Shown: positions 13,215-20,146 of the stretch, one piece after another
Position numbering within the stretch: the first letter of the stretch is position 1
Layout of the letters: each line of letters opens with the position of its first letter
Origin: an uncultured Ignavibacteriota bacterium
GTDB taxonomy: Bacteria; Bacteroidota; Ignavibacteria; Tepidaquicellales; Tepidaquicellaceae
Assembly: GCA_937983305.1 (NCBI GenBank)
Contig: CALKAJ010000078.1
Coordinates: forward strand, 1-26,773
Length of the DNA: 26,773 nucleotides
Direction: 5' to 3'
Program-made: the position numbers and the translations under genes
The notes under the pieces: model-generated
The model's input: only the letters and a program-made list of their open reading frames with translations
What the model was told of the DNA's origin: nothing
Database searches by the model: none

Positions 13215-13392
13215 TAAAATTAAAATAATTTTAAGAATGTCAAAGAATATTTTAGTAGCAGGAATTCTCGTAAATATAATGATGCTTTCTGTGTACAATC
13301 AGTGTGTATTCTCACCGTATGGAAAAGAAATCTATCTGAAATACAACTTCATAACGGCAGGTGATTTTTGGAAAAAAATATTTAACTTTTAA
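13207..13392 (+). CDS. Possible small membrane protein, unrecognised (61 aa)
   Basis: The ATG at 13207 overlaps the end of the FISUMP gene by 8 nt (ATGAATAA). An internal ATG at 13237 gives a 51-residue form, MSKNILVAGILVNIMMLSVY then NQCVFSPYGKEIYLKYNF. One hydrophobic segment is followed by a polar tail. It might be coupled to the FISUMP gene, but no family is recognised and the frame may be chance. The remaining gap to 13515 is AT-rich. Confidence 0.3.
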   Translation: MNNKIKIILRMSKNILVAGILVNIMMLSVYNQCVFSPYGKEIYLKYNFITAGDFWKKIFNF

Positions 13393-13451
13393 AAAAGTTT
13401 TGTTGTCTGCAATTTAAACAGTTATGTAAATAAATTTTAACACGGTTAATT

Positions 13452-13487
13452 TTTGTATTGCTGAAATAATAATAGAAGTATATTTTG
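13452..13487 (+). promoter_or_regulatory. Candidate promoter for the Asp-box T9SS gene
   Basis: TTTG at 13452-13455 and TATATTTTG at 13479-13487 resemble the Bacteroidetes -33 (TTTG) and -7 (TAnnTTTG) elements. The spacing (23 nt) and the extra T are not ideal. It lies about 30 nt before the ATG at 13516. Confidence 0.3.
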
Positions 13488-13515
13488 TAATATCTAAAAA
13501 TTAATTTTAACTCTT

Positions 13516-15597
13516 ATGAAAAAGAATATTTTACTTTTTGCAATTTTCTTCTTTGCTGCTATTGTTTTAAATTTTAATGTGAGTCAAGCCCAATGGGTAA
13601 AAGCCAACGGATTATATTATGGCGAGAATCTGAAATCTATGGCTGTAAGCGGTACAAATATTTTTGTCGGGACATATAATTCAGGCGTAACCCGCTCAAC
13701 AAATGACGGTGCAACCTGGTCGCAGACAACTTTAACAAGCGGATATGTTTATTCAATGGTGGCAAAAGATAACTACGCCTTTGCAGGTTTCTATGGTGCG
13801 GGTATTTACACTTCCACCGATAATGGATTGAACTGGGTTCAAACACTTCCTTCGAGATATGTAAGGACAATAATTGTTGACGGAAATAATCTCTATGCGG
13901 GAACAGACAGCTATGGTGTTTATTTATCGACTAATAACGGAATGAACTGGAACCAAATAGGTTTGAATAATAAAAATATTTGGTCAATTGGAATTAAAGG
14001 CGGTTACATATTTGCGGGAAGTACTGATTCAGGAGTTTATCGTTCAAGCAATAATGGTTTGAGCTGGTCACAAACTGCTTTAAACAGCGGAGCAGTAATT
14101 ACTCTCGGCTCAAATTCGACTACAATATTTGCAGGTACATATTCAGGATTTTTTCGCTCTGATAACAACGGAGATTCCTGGACTGCGGTAAGTGTTGCAG
14201 GAGGGAATAGTGTTTTTTCAATTTATACAAACGGAGGCAAAGTTTTAATCGGTACTATGAGCGGAGGAGTTTATTATACTACAAATAACGGAACAAACTG
14301 GTTTCAATCTGATTTAACTTCAGGATGGATACACGATATAGCTATGGGCAATGAAATATATGCATTAAGCGATAACGGAGTTTTTCATTCAGCAAATGAC
14401 GGATTTAACTGGTCGCAGGCAAATATTTCAAATCAGGATGTTCGTTCTATTACTTGTATGGGCACAACTGCTTTTGCGGGTTCAGGCGGCAAAGGCGGCG
14501 TGTATTATTCTTCAAACAGCGGAGCAAGCTGGATTCAAACATCGTTGAATAATAAAACTGTTTATACTTTGTTGATTTCGGGCGGAAATGTTTTTGCAGG
14601 TACAAATGCAAGCGGCGTCTATGTTTCATCGAATAACGGCACTAACTGGACACAAACTACTTTGAACAATAAAAGCGTTTGGTCTTTAACTTATTTTAAT
14701 AATTCTGTTTATGCAGGGACAGCAAGTTCAGGAGTTTATATTTCAGATGATAACGGAACATCCTGGCGAACTACAACATTGAATAATAAAACAGTTTTAG
14801 CACTTGCTCATAACAGTAATACTGTTTTTGCGGGAACAGAAACAAGCGGAGTTTATTTTTCAAGTGATAACGGCTCAAGCTGGGTACAGTCTTCATTAAA
14901 TAACAGAGATATATTTTCACTTGCGGCAAACGGTAATAATATTTTTGCAGGGACAACTGATTCGGGAGTTTTTTATTCTTCGAATTCAGGGTTAAACTGG
15001 ACAAAGACTTCTTTGAATAATAAGTTCATTATGACTTTATCGGTATATAGCACAAATGTATGGGCAGGAACAAGCGGATATAATGGAGTTTATTTTTCAA
15101 CAGATAACGGAACGAGCTGGATTCAAAGAAATGACGGCTTTACGGAAAATCCTTATGTCTTTGGTATTACTTACAGTATTCAAAATAATTATGTGTTAAT
15201 TGCTGCGAGTGCAAATTCAATCTGGAGAAGACCGTTGACGGATTTTGCTTCGGGCATAAGTTATATTAATGCGGAAATTCCATCGGCATTTTCGTTGGAG
15301 CAGAATTATCCGAATCCGTTTAATCCGGTGACGAAAATCCGATTCTCAATACCGGCAGTGGATTCCCGTCCCGACAAGCCGGGATACAAAGAAACGCACC
15401 TTCGCGGGAATGACAGAGTATTGCTGAAAGTATATGACATCCTCGGCAAAGAAGTTGCAACCCTTGTAAATGAATCGCTGCAGCCCGGCACATACGAAAC
15501 CACTTTTGATGCAGGTAAGCTTGCGAGCGGAATATATTTTTATCGCCTGCAAAGTGAAAACTTTGTTGAAACAAGGAGAATGTCATTAATTAAATAG
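13516..15597 (+). CDS. Secreted 14-unit Asp-box protein with T9SS domain carrying an in-frame palindromic insertion
   Basis: A 693-residue homologue of the protein at 546-2585. The signal peptide is 1-26 (ending VSQAQ before WVK). Thirteen Asp-box units (for example YVSSNNGTNWTQTTLNNKSV and YRSSNNGLSWSQTAL) plus an N-terminal half unit give about 14 blades. The units are much more diverged than in the 546 gene. The sorting domain spans ~585-693, with YPNPFNP at 598, VYDILGKEVATLVNESLQPG and terminal RRMSLIK. Between FSIP and VLLKVYDILG the protein has about 17 extra residues (DSRPDKPGYKETHLRGNDR) that the other four sorting domains lack; they are encoded by the palindromic element at 15359-15416. 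The last ~90 nt of shared domain sequence is nearly identical to the 546 gene, far more than the propellers are. Probable surface or secreted protein of unknown ligand. Confidence 0.9.
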   Translation: MKKNILLFAIFFFAAIVLNFNVSQAQWVKANGLYYGENLKSMAVSGTNIFVGTYNSGVTRSTNDGATWSQTTLTSGYVYSMVAKDNYAFAGFYGAGIYTSTDNGLNWVQTLPSRYVRTIIVDGNNLYAGTDSYGVYLSTNNGMNWNQIGLNNKNIWSIGIKGGYIFAGSTDSGVYRSSNNGLSWSQTALNSGAVITLGSNSTTIFAGTYSGFFRSDNNGDSWTAVSVAGGNSVFSIYTNGGKVLIGTMSGGVYYTTNNGTNWFQSDLTSGWIHDIAMGNEIYALSDNGVFHSANDGFNWSQANISNQDVRSITCMGTTAFAGSGGKGGVYYSSNSGASWIQTSLNNKTVYTLLISGGNVFAGTNASGVYVSSNNGTNWTQTTLNNKSVWSLTYFNNSVYAGTASSGVYISDDNGTSWRTTTLNNKTVLALAHNSNTVFAGTETSGVYFSSDNGSSWVQSSLNNRDIFSLAANGNNIFAGTTDSGVFYSSNSGLNWTKTSLNNKFIMTLSVYSTNVWAGTSGYNGVYFSTDNGTSWIQRNDGFTENPYVFGITYSIQNNYVLIAASANSIWRRPLTDFASGISYINAEIPSAFSLEQNYPNPFNPVTKIRFSIPAVDSRPDKPGYKETHLRGNDRVLLKVYDILGKEVATLVNESLQPGTYETTFDAGKLASGIYFYRLQSENFVETRRMSLIK
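15359..15416 (+). repeat. REP-like palindromic element inserted in frame in a sorting domain
   Basis: The outer arms ATTCCCG (15362-15368) and CGGGAAT (15405-15411) are inverted, with an inner hairpin TCCCG (15369-15373)/CGGGA (15380-15384). The 58-nt block resembles the common intergenic 'TGGATTCCCG...CGCGGGAATGACAG' bacterial repeat and is more GC-rich than its surroundings. Here it is translated without a frameshift. Confidence 0.75.
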
Positions 15598-15610
15598 AAT
15601 TTATTATTCT

Positions 15611-15636
15611 CGTTCCCAAGGTCCACCTTGGGAACG
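15611..15636. repeat. 26-nt palindrome, family member 1
   Basis: A perfect 12-bp stem with arm CGTTCCCAAGGT, a 2-nt centre CC, then the exact reverse complement. It lies 14 nt after the T9SS gene stop with no T-tract, so it is not an obvious intrinsic terminator. Confidence 0.8.
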
Positions 15637-15654
15637 CAGAGAAAATAGTTTGTA

Positions 15655-15680
15655 CCTTCCAAAGCTGGAGCTTTGGAAGG
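15655..15680. repeat. 26-nt palindrome, family member 2
   Basis: A perfect 12-bp stem with arm CCTTCCAAAGCT and centre GG. Its right arm plus GAGAG is repeated a few bases on (AGCTTTGGAAGGAGAG, near 15695-15710), leaving a half copy. Confidence 0.8.
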
Positions 15681-15714
15681 AGAGAGGGGGGCGAAGCTTT
15701 GGAAGGAGAGGGTG

Positions 15715-15750
15715 AAGTTTATCAAGTTTGTAAAGTTTATCAAGTAAGAG
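15715..15750 (+). repeat. 9-bp tandem repeat array
   Basis: Four 9-bp units: AAGTTTATC, AAGTTTGTA, AAGTTTATC and AAGTAAGAG (the last degenerate). The unit is the same as the simple repeat in the sorting-domain coding sequences. Confidence 0.75.
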
Positions 15751-15757
15751 CCTTGGA

Positions 15758-15820
15758 ACACAGATGACACTGATTTGACAGATTGACACAGATTTTAAAA
15801 AATAGGCTATCGCCACAGAT
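15758..15820 (+). repeat. Dispersed CACAGAT motif copies
   Basis: ACACAGAT at 15758-15765, ACACAGATT at 15786-15794 and CCACAGATTAAGGCGGAT from 15813 occur within about 70 bp, with related CTGATTTGACAGATTGAC between them. They look like degenerate copies of a short dispersed intergenic repeat. Confidence 0.45.
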
Positions 15821-15852
15821 TAAGGCGGATAAAAAAAGTTTGTCAAGTTTGT

Positions 15853-15878
15853 GATTCCAAAGCTGGAGCTTTGGAATC
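15853..15878. repeat. 26-nt palindrome, family member 3
   Basis: A perfect 12-bp stem with arm GATTCCAAAGCT and centre GG. The arm is identical to that of the terminator hairpin at 2634, 13 kb away. Confidence 0.8.
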
Positions 15879-15893
15879 AGGAGGGGGGGAATT

Positions 15894-15947
15894 GAGTTTG
15901 TAAAGTTTGTAAAGTTTGTAAAGTTTATCAAGTTTGTAAAGTTTATT
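15894..15947 (+). repeat. 9-bp tandem repeat array, six units
   Basis: Units GAGTTTGTA, AAGTTTGTA, AAGTTTGTA, AAGTTTATC, AAGTTTGTA and AAGTTTATT run without interruption. Consensus AAGTTTGTA. It lies 78 bp before the next start codon and could affect the spacing of a promoter. Confidence 0.85.
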
Positions 15948-16025
15948 AGAAAAAAGGGAAAAACAAAACGATTGATATTAGTTAAATAATAAAATATTTT
16001 TAGAAAAATTAAATTTGATAATCTT

Positions 16026-17750
16026 ATGAAACTTTTTTTTACGATTTTTCTTTTATTGATTTCCACACTTTTGTACGGGCAGAACTGGTACACAATTGCC
16101 GGCAGTAATTCTAAAAACGGTTTGACAAGTCTTACAGGTCCCGTTTCTATATCAACGCCATATTGGTCTGTAACAAGTCCGACTAATACTGTATGGGGTA
16201 ATGCAGTTTATACTTTCGGAGATAAGTTTGTTTCTTCAAGAGGAGTTCTATCTCCTTATAAGATGCTTGTAGAAATGCGGAGTCTTGCAACAGGTCAGCT
16301 TATCTGGTCGAAAACTGTTTCGGATATTGCACGGCTTTATACAGTTGGCTTTACTGAAGATGCTGTTTATGCGGCGGATTATCAGGGCGCAACTACAACG
16401 CTTTATGCTTTATCGGTTGATAGCGGAAATGTGAAATGGAGTATTGCAACAAGTATGTTTCCGGGTAATACGGGAATCTGTTTTGCACCTGACGGCGACC
16501 CGATTATTTTCGGCAAAAGATTAGACAGAAAAACAGGTGTTCCGAAATGGAGTTATAATTATATTATTCCCGTTTCGCCTGACGGTGGTTTTGTTGTTTA
16601 TGGAAATACATATTATCACTGGACGGGCTCGATTGTTACTCCAAAGAAACTGATTGCGGTTGATATTAATACAGGTGCTTTGAAATATATGTCGGCAGAG
16701 CTTCCCGGAGACGGCGATCAGGAAAATGATTTGGTGATTGGACCTGACGGGACTATTTATATTGCAAGGGACGGAGGAGCTCTTTATGCTTTTACGGATA
16801 ACGGCTCGGGCTTTACAGAGAAGTGGTCTAAGTCGCCTGCGGTTTTGCCAAAATCTTTCGGACCGAATAATGTAATTTATTGTGCGAATGTTAATACGGG
16901 AACAACAGGCGGAACATTGATGCGAATAAACGCGTTGACAGGTGCGGTGATTGATTCGATGCCGGGTACAAAGGCGGTTTATGTAACAGTAGGTGCGGAT
17001 TCAACAGTTTATGTGAACAACGGCGAGGGCGCAACAGGAAAGCTGATTGCATTTACTCCCGATTTGCAAACGATTAAATGGCAATTGGATTTAGCGAGCG
17101 TAACATATCTCGGAGCGCCGCTTGGTAAGGAAGGCGTATTTGTTGCAATCGGAGCGGGTACGCAGATTACGGCATACAAACCGACTTTGACAAGAAAGCC
17201 CGTTGCGGATTTTCGTTCAAGCGGAAGGGATATTAATATAAGTCAACAATTAAATTTTTATGACCAGTCATCATATATGCCAACGAGCTGGAGCTGGACT
17301 TTTACAGGAGGAAATCCATCAACGTCGAATCTGCAAAACCCAACAGGTATAAGCTATTCAACGCCGGGCGTTTACGAAGTGAAATTGGCTGTAGCAAATT
17401 CTTTCGGCTCTGATACGATTACTAAAACGAGCTATGTGGTTGTTACAAATACTTCGGGCATAACTCAAACCGGAAATGAAATACCGGAAAAATATTTTTT
17501 GGGACAGAACTATCCGAATCCGTTTAATCCGGTGACGAGGATTGAGTTTAAAGTTTCAAGTTTCAAGTTTGTAAAGTTAACAGTATTTGACATTTTAGGT
17601 AAAGAAGTTGCAACACTTGTGAATGAAAATCTTCAGCCGGGAACATATCAAACTAATTTCGATGCAGGAAATCTGAAGAGCGGAATTTATTTTTATAAAT
17701 TATCAACTTCTGAATTTTCTGATGTTAAGAAAATGATTCTGCTGAAATAA
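16026..17750 (+). CDS. Secreted PQQ-type beta-propeller protein with PKD domain and T9SS sorting domain
   Basis: A 574-residue exported protein. The signal peptide is 1-19 (LLYGQ before NWY). Residues ~45-385 resemble the PQQ-like/BamB-type propeller, with repeats of the form TGxLIWSKTV, SGNVKWSIAT, GPDGTIYIARDGGALYAF and LQTIKWQLDL. Residues ~389-475 form a PKD domain (PVADFRSSGRDINISQQLNF, SWSWTFTGGNPSTSN, YEVKLAVANSFGSDT). The type A sorting domain is ~485-574 with YPNPFNP at 496, VFDILGKEVATLVNE and terminal KKMILLK. It is probably a surface or secreted protein; no enzymatic site is seen, and PKD domains commonly act as spacers or in polymer binding. It heads a close-spaced run of four exported-protein genes (gaps 12, 28 and 22 nt). 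Confidence 0.87.
   Translation: MKLFFTIFLLLISTLLYGQNWYTIAGSNSKNGLTSLTGPVSISTPYWSVTSPTNTVWGNAVYTFGDKFVSSRGVLSPYKMLVEMRSLATGQLIWSKTVSDIARLYTVGFTEDAVYAADYQGATTTLYALSVDSGNVKWSIATSMFPGNTGICFAPDGDPIIFGKRLDRKTGVPKWSYNYIIPVSPDGGFVVYGNTYYHWTGSIVTPKKLIAVDINTGALKYMSAELPGDGDQENDLVIGPDGTIYIARDGGALYAFTDNGSGFTEKWSKSPAVLPKSFGPNNVIYCANVNTGTTGGTLMRINALTGAVIDSMPGTKAVYVTVGADSTVYVNNGEGATGKLIAFTPDLQTIKWQLDLASVTYLGAPLGKEGVFVAIGAGTQITAYKPTLTRKPVADFRSSGRDINISQQLNFYDQSSYMPTSWSWTFTGGNPSTSNLQNPTGISYSTPGVYEVKLAVANSFGSDTITKTSYVVVTNTSGITQTGNEIPEKYFLGQNYPNPFNPVTRIEFKVSSFKFVKLTVFDILGKEVATLVNENLQPGTYQTNFDAGNLKSGIYFYKLSTSEFSDVKKMILLK
17551..17578 (+). repeat. AAGTTTC/AAGTTTGTA simple repeat inside sorting-domain coding sequence
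   Basis: Two AAGTTTC units, then AAGTTTGTA and AAGTT encode VSSFKFVKL at the same loop as in the other sorting domains. It adds one Phe compared with the AAGTTCC version at 261 and 2384. Confidence 0.6.
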
Positions 17751-17762
17751 TTTTACTTAAGA

Positions 17763-19679
17763 ATGAACAGAATAATTTTTGTAATTTTTTTATTGCCATT
17801 TTTTATTTTTGGGTGCGGTAAAAAAAACACCGGCACAAGAATTCCGGATACAAGCCCTGTATCCGTAAAGATTTATAATACTCCGCCGGGAGCAGACCCA
17901 ACAGTTCCGGCAGAGCTTGGCGGTGCAGGATTTAAAGGCGAAGGATGGCAGACAAATACAAGTTATGAAGTTCATTCAAATCCGGAAGCGTTTAAAGGCG
18001 GGGGAATAGTTCTCAGCTTTGGAAATTTCCCCGCAACAATGGCACTTTACGGAAAAGGTTCGGCAACAGAATTGAATACATTAATTAATTCACTGATGTA
18101 TGAATCGTTGCTTTCATTAGATGAAAACAGAGAAAACTATATTCCGAGACTTGCAACTCACTGGCAGATATCGTCTGACGGAAAATCGTACAGGTTCAGA
18201 ATAAATCCCGATGCACGCTTTGCTGACGGACAGCCGGTAACATCCGAAGATGTAATTGCAACCTATGACCTCTGTTCCGACAGTACAATTTTATTTCCGG
18301 AAATAAATGAAGTTGCCGGAATGTTTACAAGACCTGAAGCAGAAAGTAAGTATATCGTAAAATTCACGGCGAAAATTGATTCGACATCGAAAAATTCAGA
18401 GCGGCTTTTTTCGGGATGGAGATATTTCTTACACGCTGCAGGAGCTTTTAAAATTTATCCCGCATCTTATATAAAAAATCTCACAGGGAAAGAATATAAT
18501 GAGAAATACAGAACAAGATACATTCCCGGCAGCGGACCTTACTTGTTTGATACTGCTGATATTGTAAAAGAAAGCTCTTTTGCTTTGAGAAGAAGAAGCG
18601 ATTACTGGGCTGAGAAGGAAAAATTTGCAAAAGGACTTTATAATTTTGATTATATAAAAATCGAATCGGTGAATGATGAAATGCTCAGGAACGAAAAATT
18701 TAAAAAAGGCGAGATTGACGCAATCTTTGTTTTCAGAGCATCTGACTGGGTTGAGAAAATGACAGGCGAAGAATATGACAGAGGTATAATACTAAAGAGA
18801 GCTGTTTATAATAAGCCAACTCAGGGACCTTCGGGAATATGTATTAATATGAGGCGAAAGCCGCTGGACGATATTCGAATAAGGAAAGCACTCAACTATG
18901 CGTATAACAGAATTCAGTTTAATACAAAATTGTTTTATAATTCATACAGCTATTTAAATTCTTTTTTTCCGGGAAGTATTTATGAAAATAAAAATAATCC
19001 ACAAACAGGATTTAATTTAGATTCTGCAAAAAATCTTCTGAACGAAGCGGGCTGGGCAGAAAAAAATTCCGACGGCTATCTTATTAAGAACGGAAAAATT
19101 CTTGAATTTGATTTGCCGTTTCTAAAATCTCAGGAAAGATATTTTACGATTTATAAAGAAGACCTTGCAAAGATTGGAATAAAACTAAACTTAAAAGAAA
19201 CCGATGCGGCAACGCTTGGAAAGCTTGGGCTGGAAAGGAATTTTCAGTTGATTCCGGTAGCGTGGCTCAATCCTGATTTTCCTTCGCCTGATGCTTTGTT
19301 TTCTTCCGAAGCGGCTGATATACCAAATTCAAATAACTGGTCAGGAAATAAAGACAAAGCAATTGATTCTTTAATTGTTATTTATAATTCGTCAGATGAT
19401 ATTAACAAGCGGGTTCAGGTGATAAAGCAAATTGATTCAATAGCAGTAAACTATTATCAATATGTTTTGGGATGGTATATTCCTTATGTAAGGATAGCGT
19501 TTCAGAATAAATTTGGCTATCCCGAAGGAATTATCGGAAAAAACAATAATGTTTTCGGACTTCTGTCTATGTGGTATTACGACAGAGATAAAGCGGAAAA
19601 ATATTTGCGTGCAAGAGACAATCCCGAAATGAAATTGGAAAAAGGCGAAACCGAAAATAAGTATTGGTTTTCACACTAA
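17763..19679 (+). CDS. Family 5 extracellular solute-binding lipoprotein (peptide ABC transporter type)
   Basis: A 638-residue lipoprotein with lipobox FIFGC (Cys18). It has the SBP_bac_5 (OppA/DppA-like) layout: an early NTLINSLMYESLLSLDENRENYIPRLATHWQISSDGKSYRFRINPDARFADGQPVTSEDV block, GSGPYLFD near 260, and the hinge region RKPLDDIRIRKALNYAYNR near 370. A lobe follows with LNEAGWAEKNSDGYL and a C-terminal WYIPYVRIAFQNKFGYPEG. Such proteins capture oligopeptides or other solutes for an ABC importer; no permease or ATPase gene is in the window, so the partner is elsewhere or absent. It starts 12 nt after a T9SS gene and precedes another, an unusual mix suggesting a shared transcript for nutrient acquisition, which is inference. 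Confidence 0.9.
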   Translation: MNRIIFVIFLLPFFIFGCGKKNTGTRIPDTSPVSVKIYNTPPGADPTVPAELGGAGFKGEGWQTNTSYEVHSNPEAFKGGGIVLSFGNFPATMALYGKGSATELNTLINSLMYESLLSLDENRENYIPRLATHWQISSDGKSYRFRINPDARFADGQPVTSEDVIATYDLCSDSTILFPEINEVAGMFTRPEAESKYIVKFTAKIDSTSKNSERLFSGWRYFLHAAGAFKIYPASYIKNLTGKEYNEKYRTRYIPGSGPYLFDTADIVKESSFALRRRSDYWAEKEKFAKGLYNFDYIKIESVNDEMLRNEKFKKGEIDAIFVFRASDWVEKMTGEEYDRGIILKRAVYNKPTQGPSGICINMRRKPLDDIRIRKALNYAYNRIQFNTKLFYNSYSYLNSFFPGSIYENKNNPQTGFNLDSAKNLLNEAGWAEKNSDGYLIKNGKILEFDLPFLKSQERYFTIYKEDLAKIGIKLNLKETDAATLGKLGLERNFQLIPVAWLNPDFPSPDALFSSEAADIPNSNNWSGNKDKAIDSLIVIYNSSDDINKRVQVIKQIDSIAVNYYQYVLGWYIPYVRIAFQNKFGYPEGIIGKNNNVFGLLSMWYYDRDKAEKYLRARDNPEMKLEKGETENKYWFSH

Positions 19680-19707
19680 GCAAAAAAATTTAATTAAAAA
19701 TAATCAA

Positions 19708-20124
19708 ATGAAAAAATTTATTATAATTATTCTGATATTACTTGCAGTGCCTGTTCTTCTGCGAGCACAATATTCCGGCGGGAATGGCAGAGGTGACGTA
19801 ATGCTCGAAAGTTTAAATAATGTTTTAACAGGAACAACTAACATCAGCAGTGAACTCCCGACAGAGTTTGCTTTGGAACAAAATTACCCGAATCCGTTTA
19901 ACCCAATGACAAAAATTGAGTTTCAAGTTTCAAGTTTCAAGTTTGTAAAGTTAAAAGTATTCGATATTTTAGGGAAAGAAGTAGCAACGCTCGTGAACGA
20001 AAAACTTTCAGCAGGGACATACAGTGTTAACTGGGATGCGCCAGAATTTCCGAGCGGAGTTTATTTTTATAGATTGACAACAGACGGATATTCGGAAACG
20101 AAACGAATGTTGCTTTTGAAATAA
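19708..20124 (+). CDS. Minimal T9SS protein: signal peptide, ~28-residue segment and sorting domain
   Basis: A 138-residue protein. The signal peptide is ~1-20 (VLLRAQ before YSGG). A segment of about 28 residues follows (YSGGNGRGDVMLESLNNVLTG) and then a complete sorting domain ~48-138, with YPNPFNP at 60, VFDILGKEVATLVNEKLSAG and terminal KRMLLLK. There is almost no cargo, so either the short GGNGRGD segment is itself the exported product or the gene is the relic of a larger protein. The reading frame is intact. It lies in the close-spaced run between the solute-binding lipoprotein and the FGE-domain protein. Confidence 0.8.
   Translation: MKKFIIIILILLAVPVLLRAQYSGGNGRGDVMLESLNNVLTGTTNISSELPTEFALEQNYPNPFNPMTKIEFQVSSFKFVKLKVFDILGKEVATLVNEKLSAGTYSVNWDAPEFPSGVYFYRLTTDGYSETKRMLLLK
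19924..19952 (+). repeat. AAGTTTC/AAGTTTGTA simple repeat inside sorting-domain coding sequence
   Basis: CAAGTTT units followed by GTAAAGTTA encode QVSSFKFVKL. It matches the 17551 block closely and sits at the same domain position. Confidence 0.6.
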
Positions 20125-20146
20125 TTCATAAAAAAAATTAATTCTT

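Noticed and set aside
15306..16093. Minus-strand frames across the sorting domain and repeat mosaic
   Set aside because: Their low-complexity LINFTNLINFTNFTNFTN and palindrome-derived sequences are products of the 9-bp arrays and hairpins, not protein-like.
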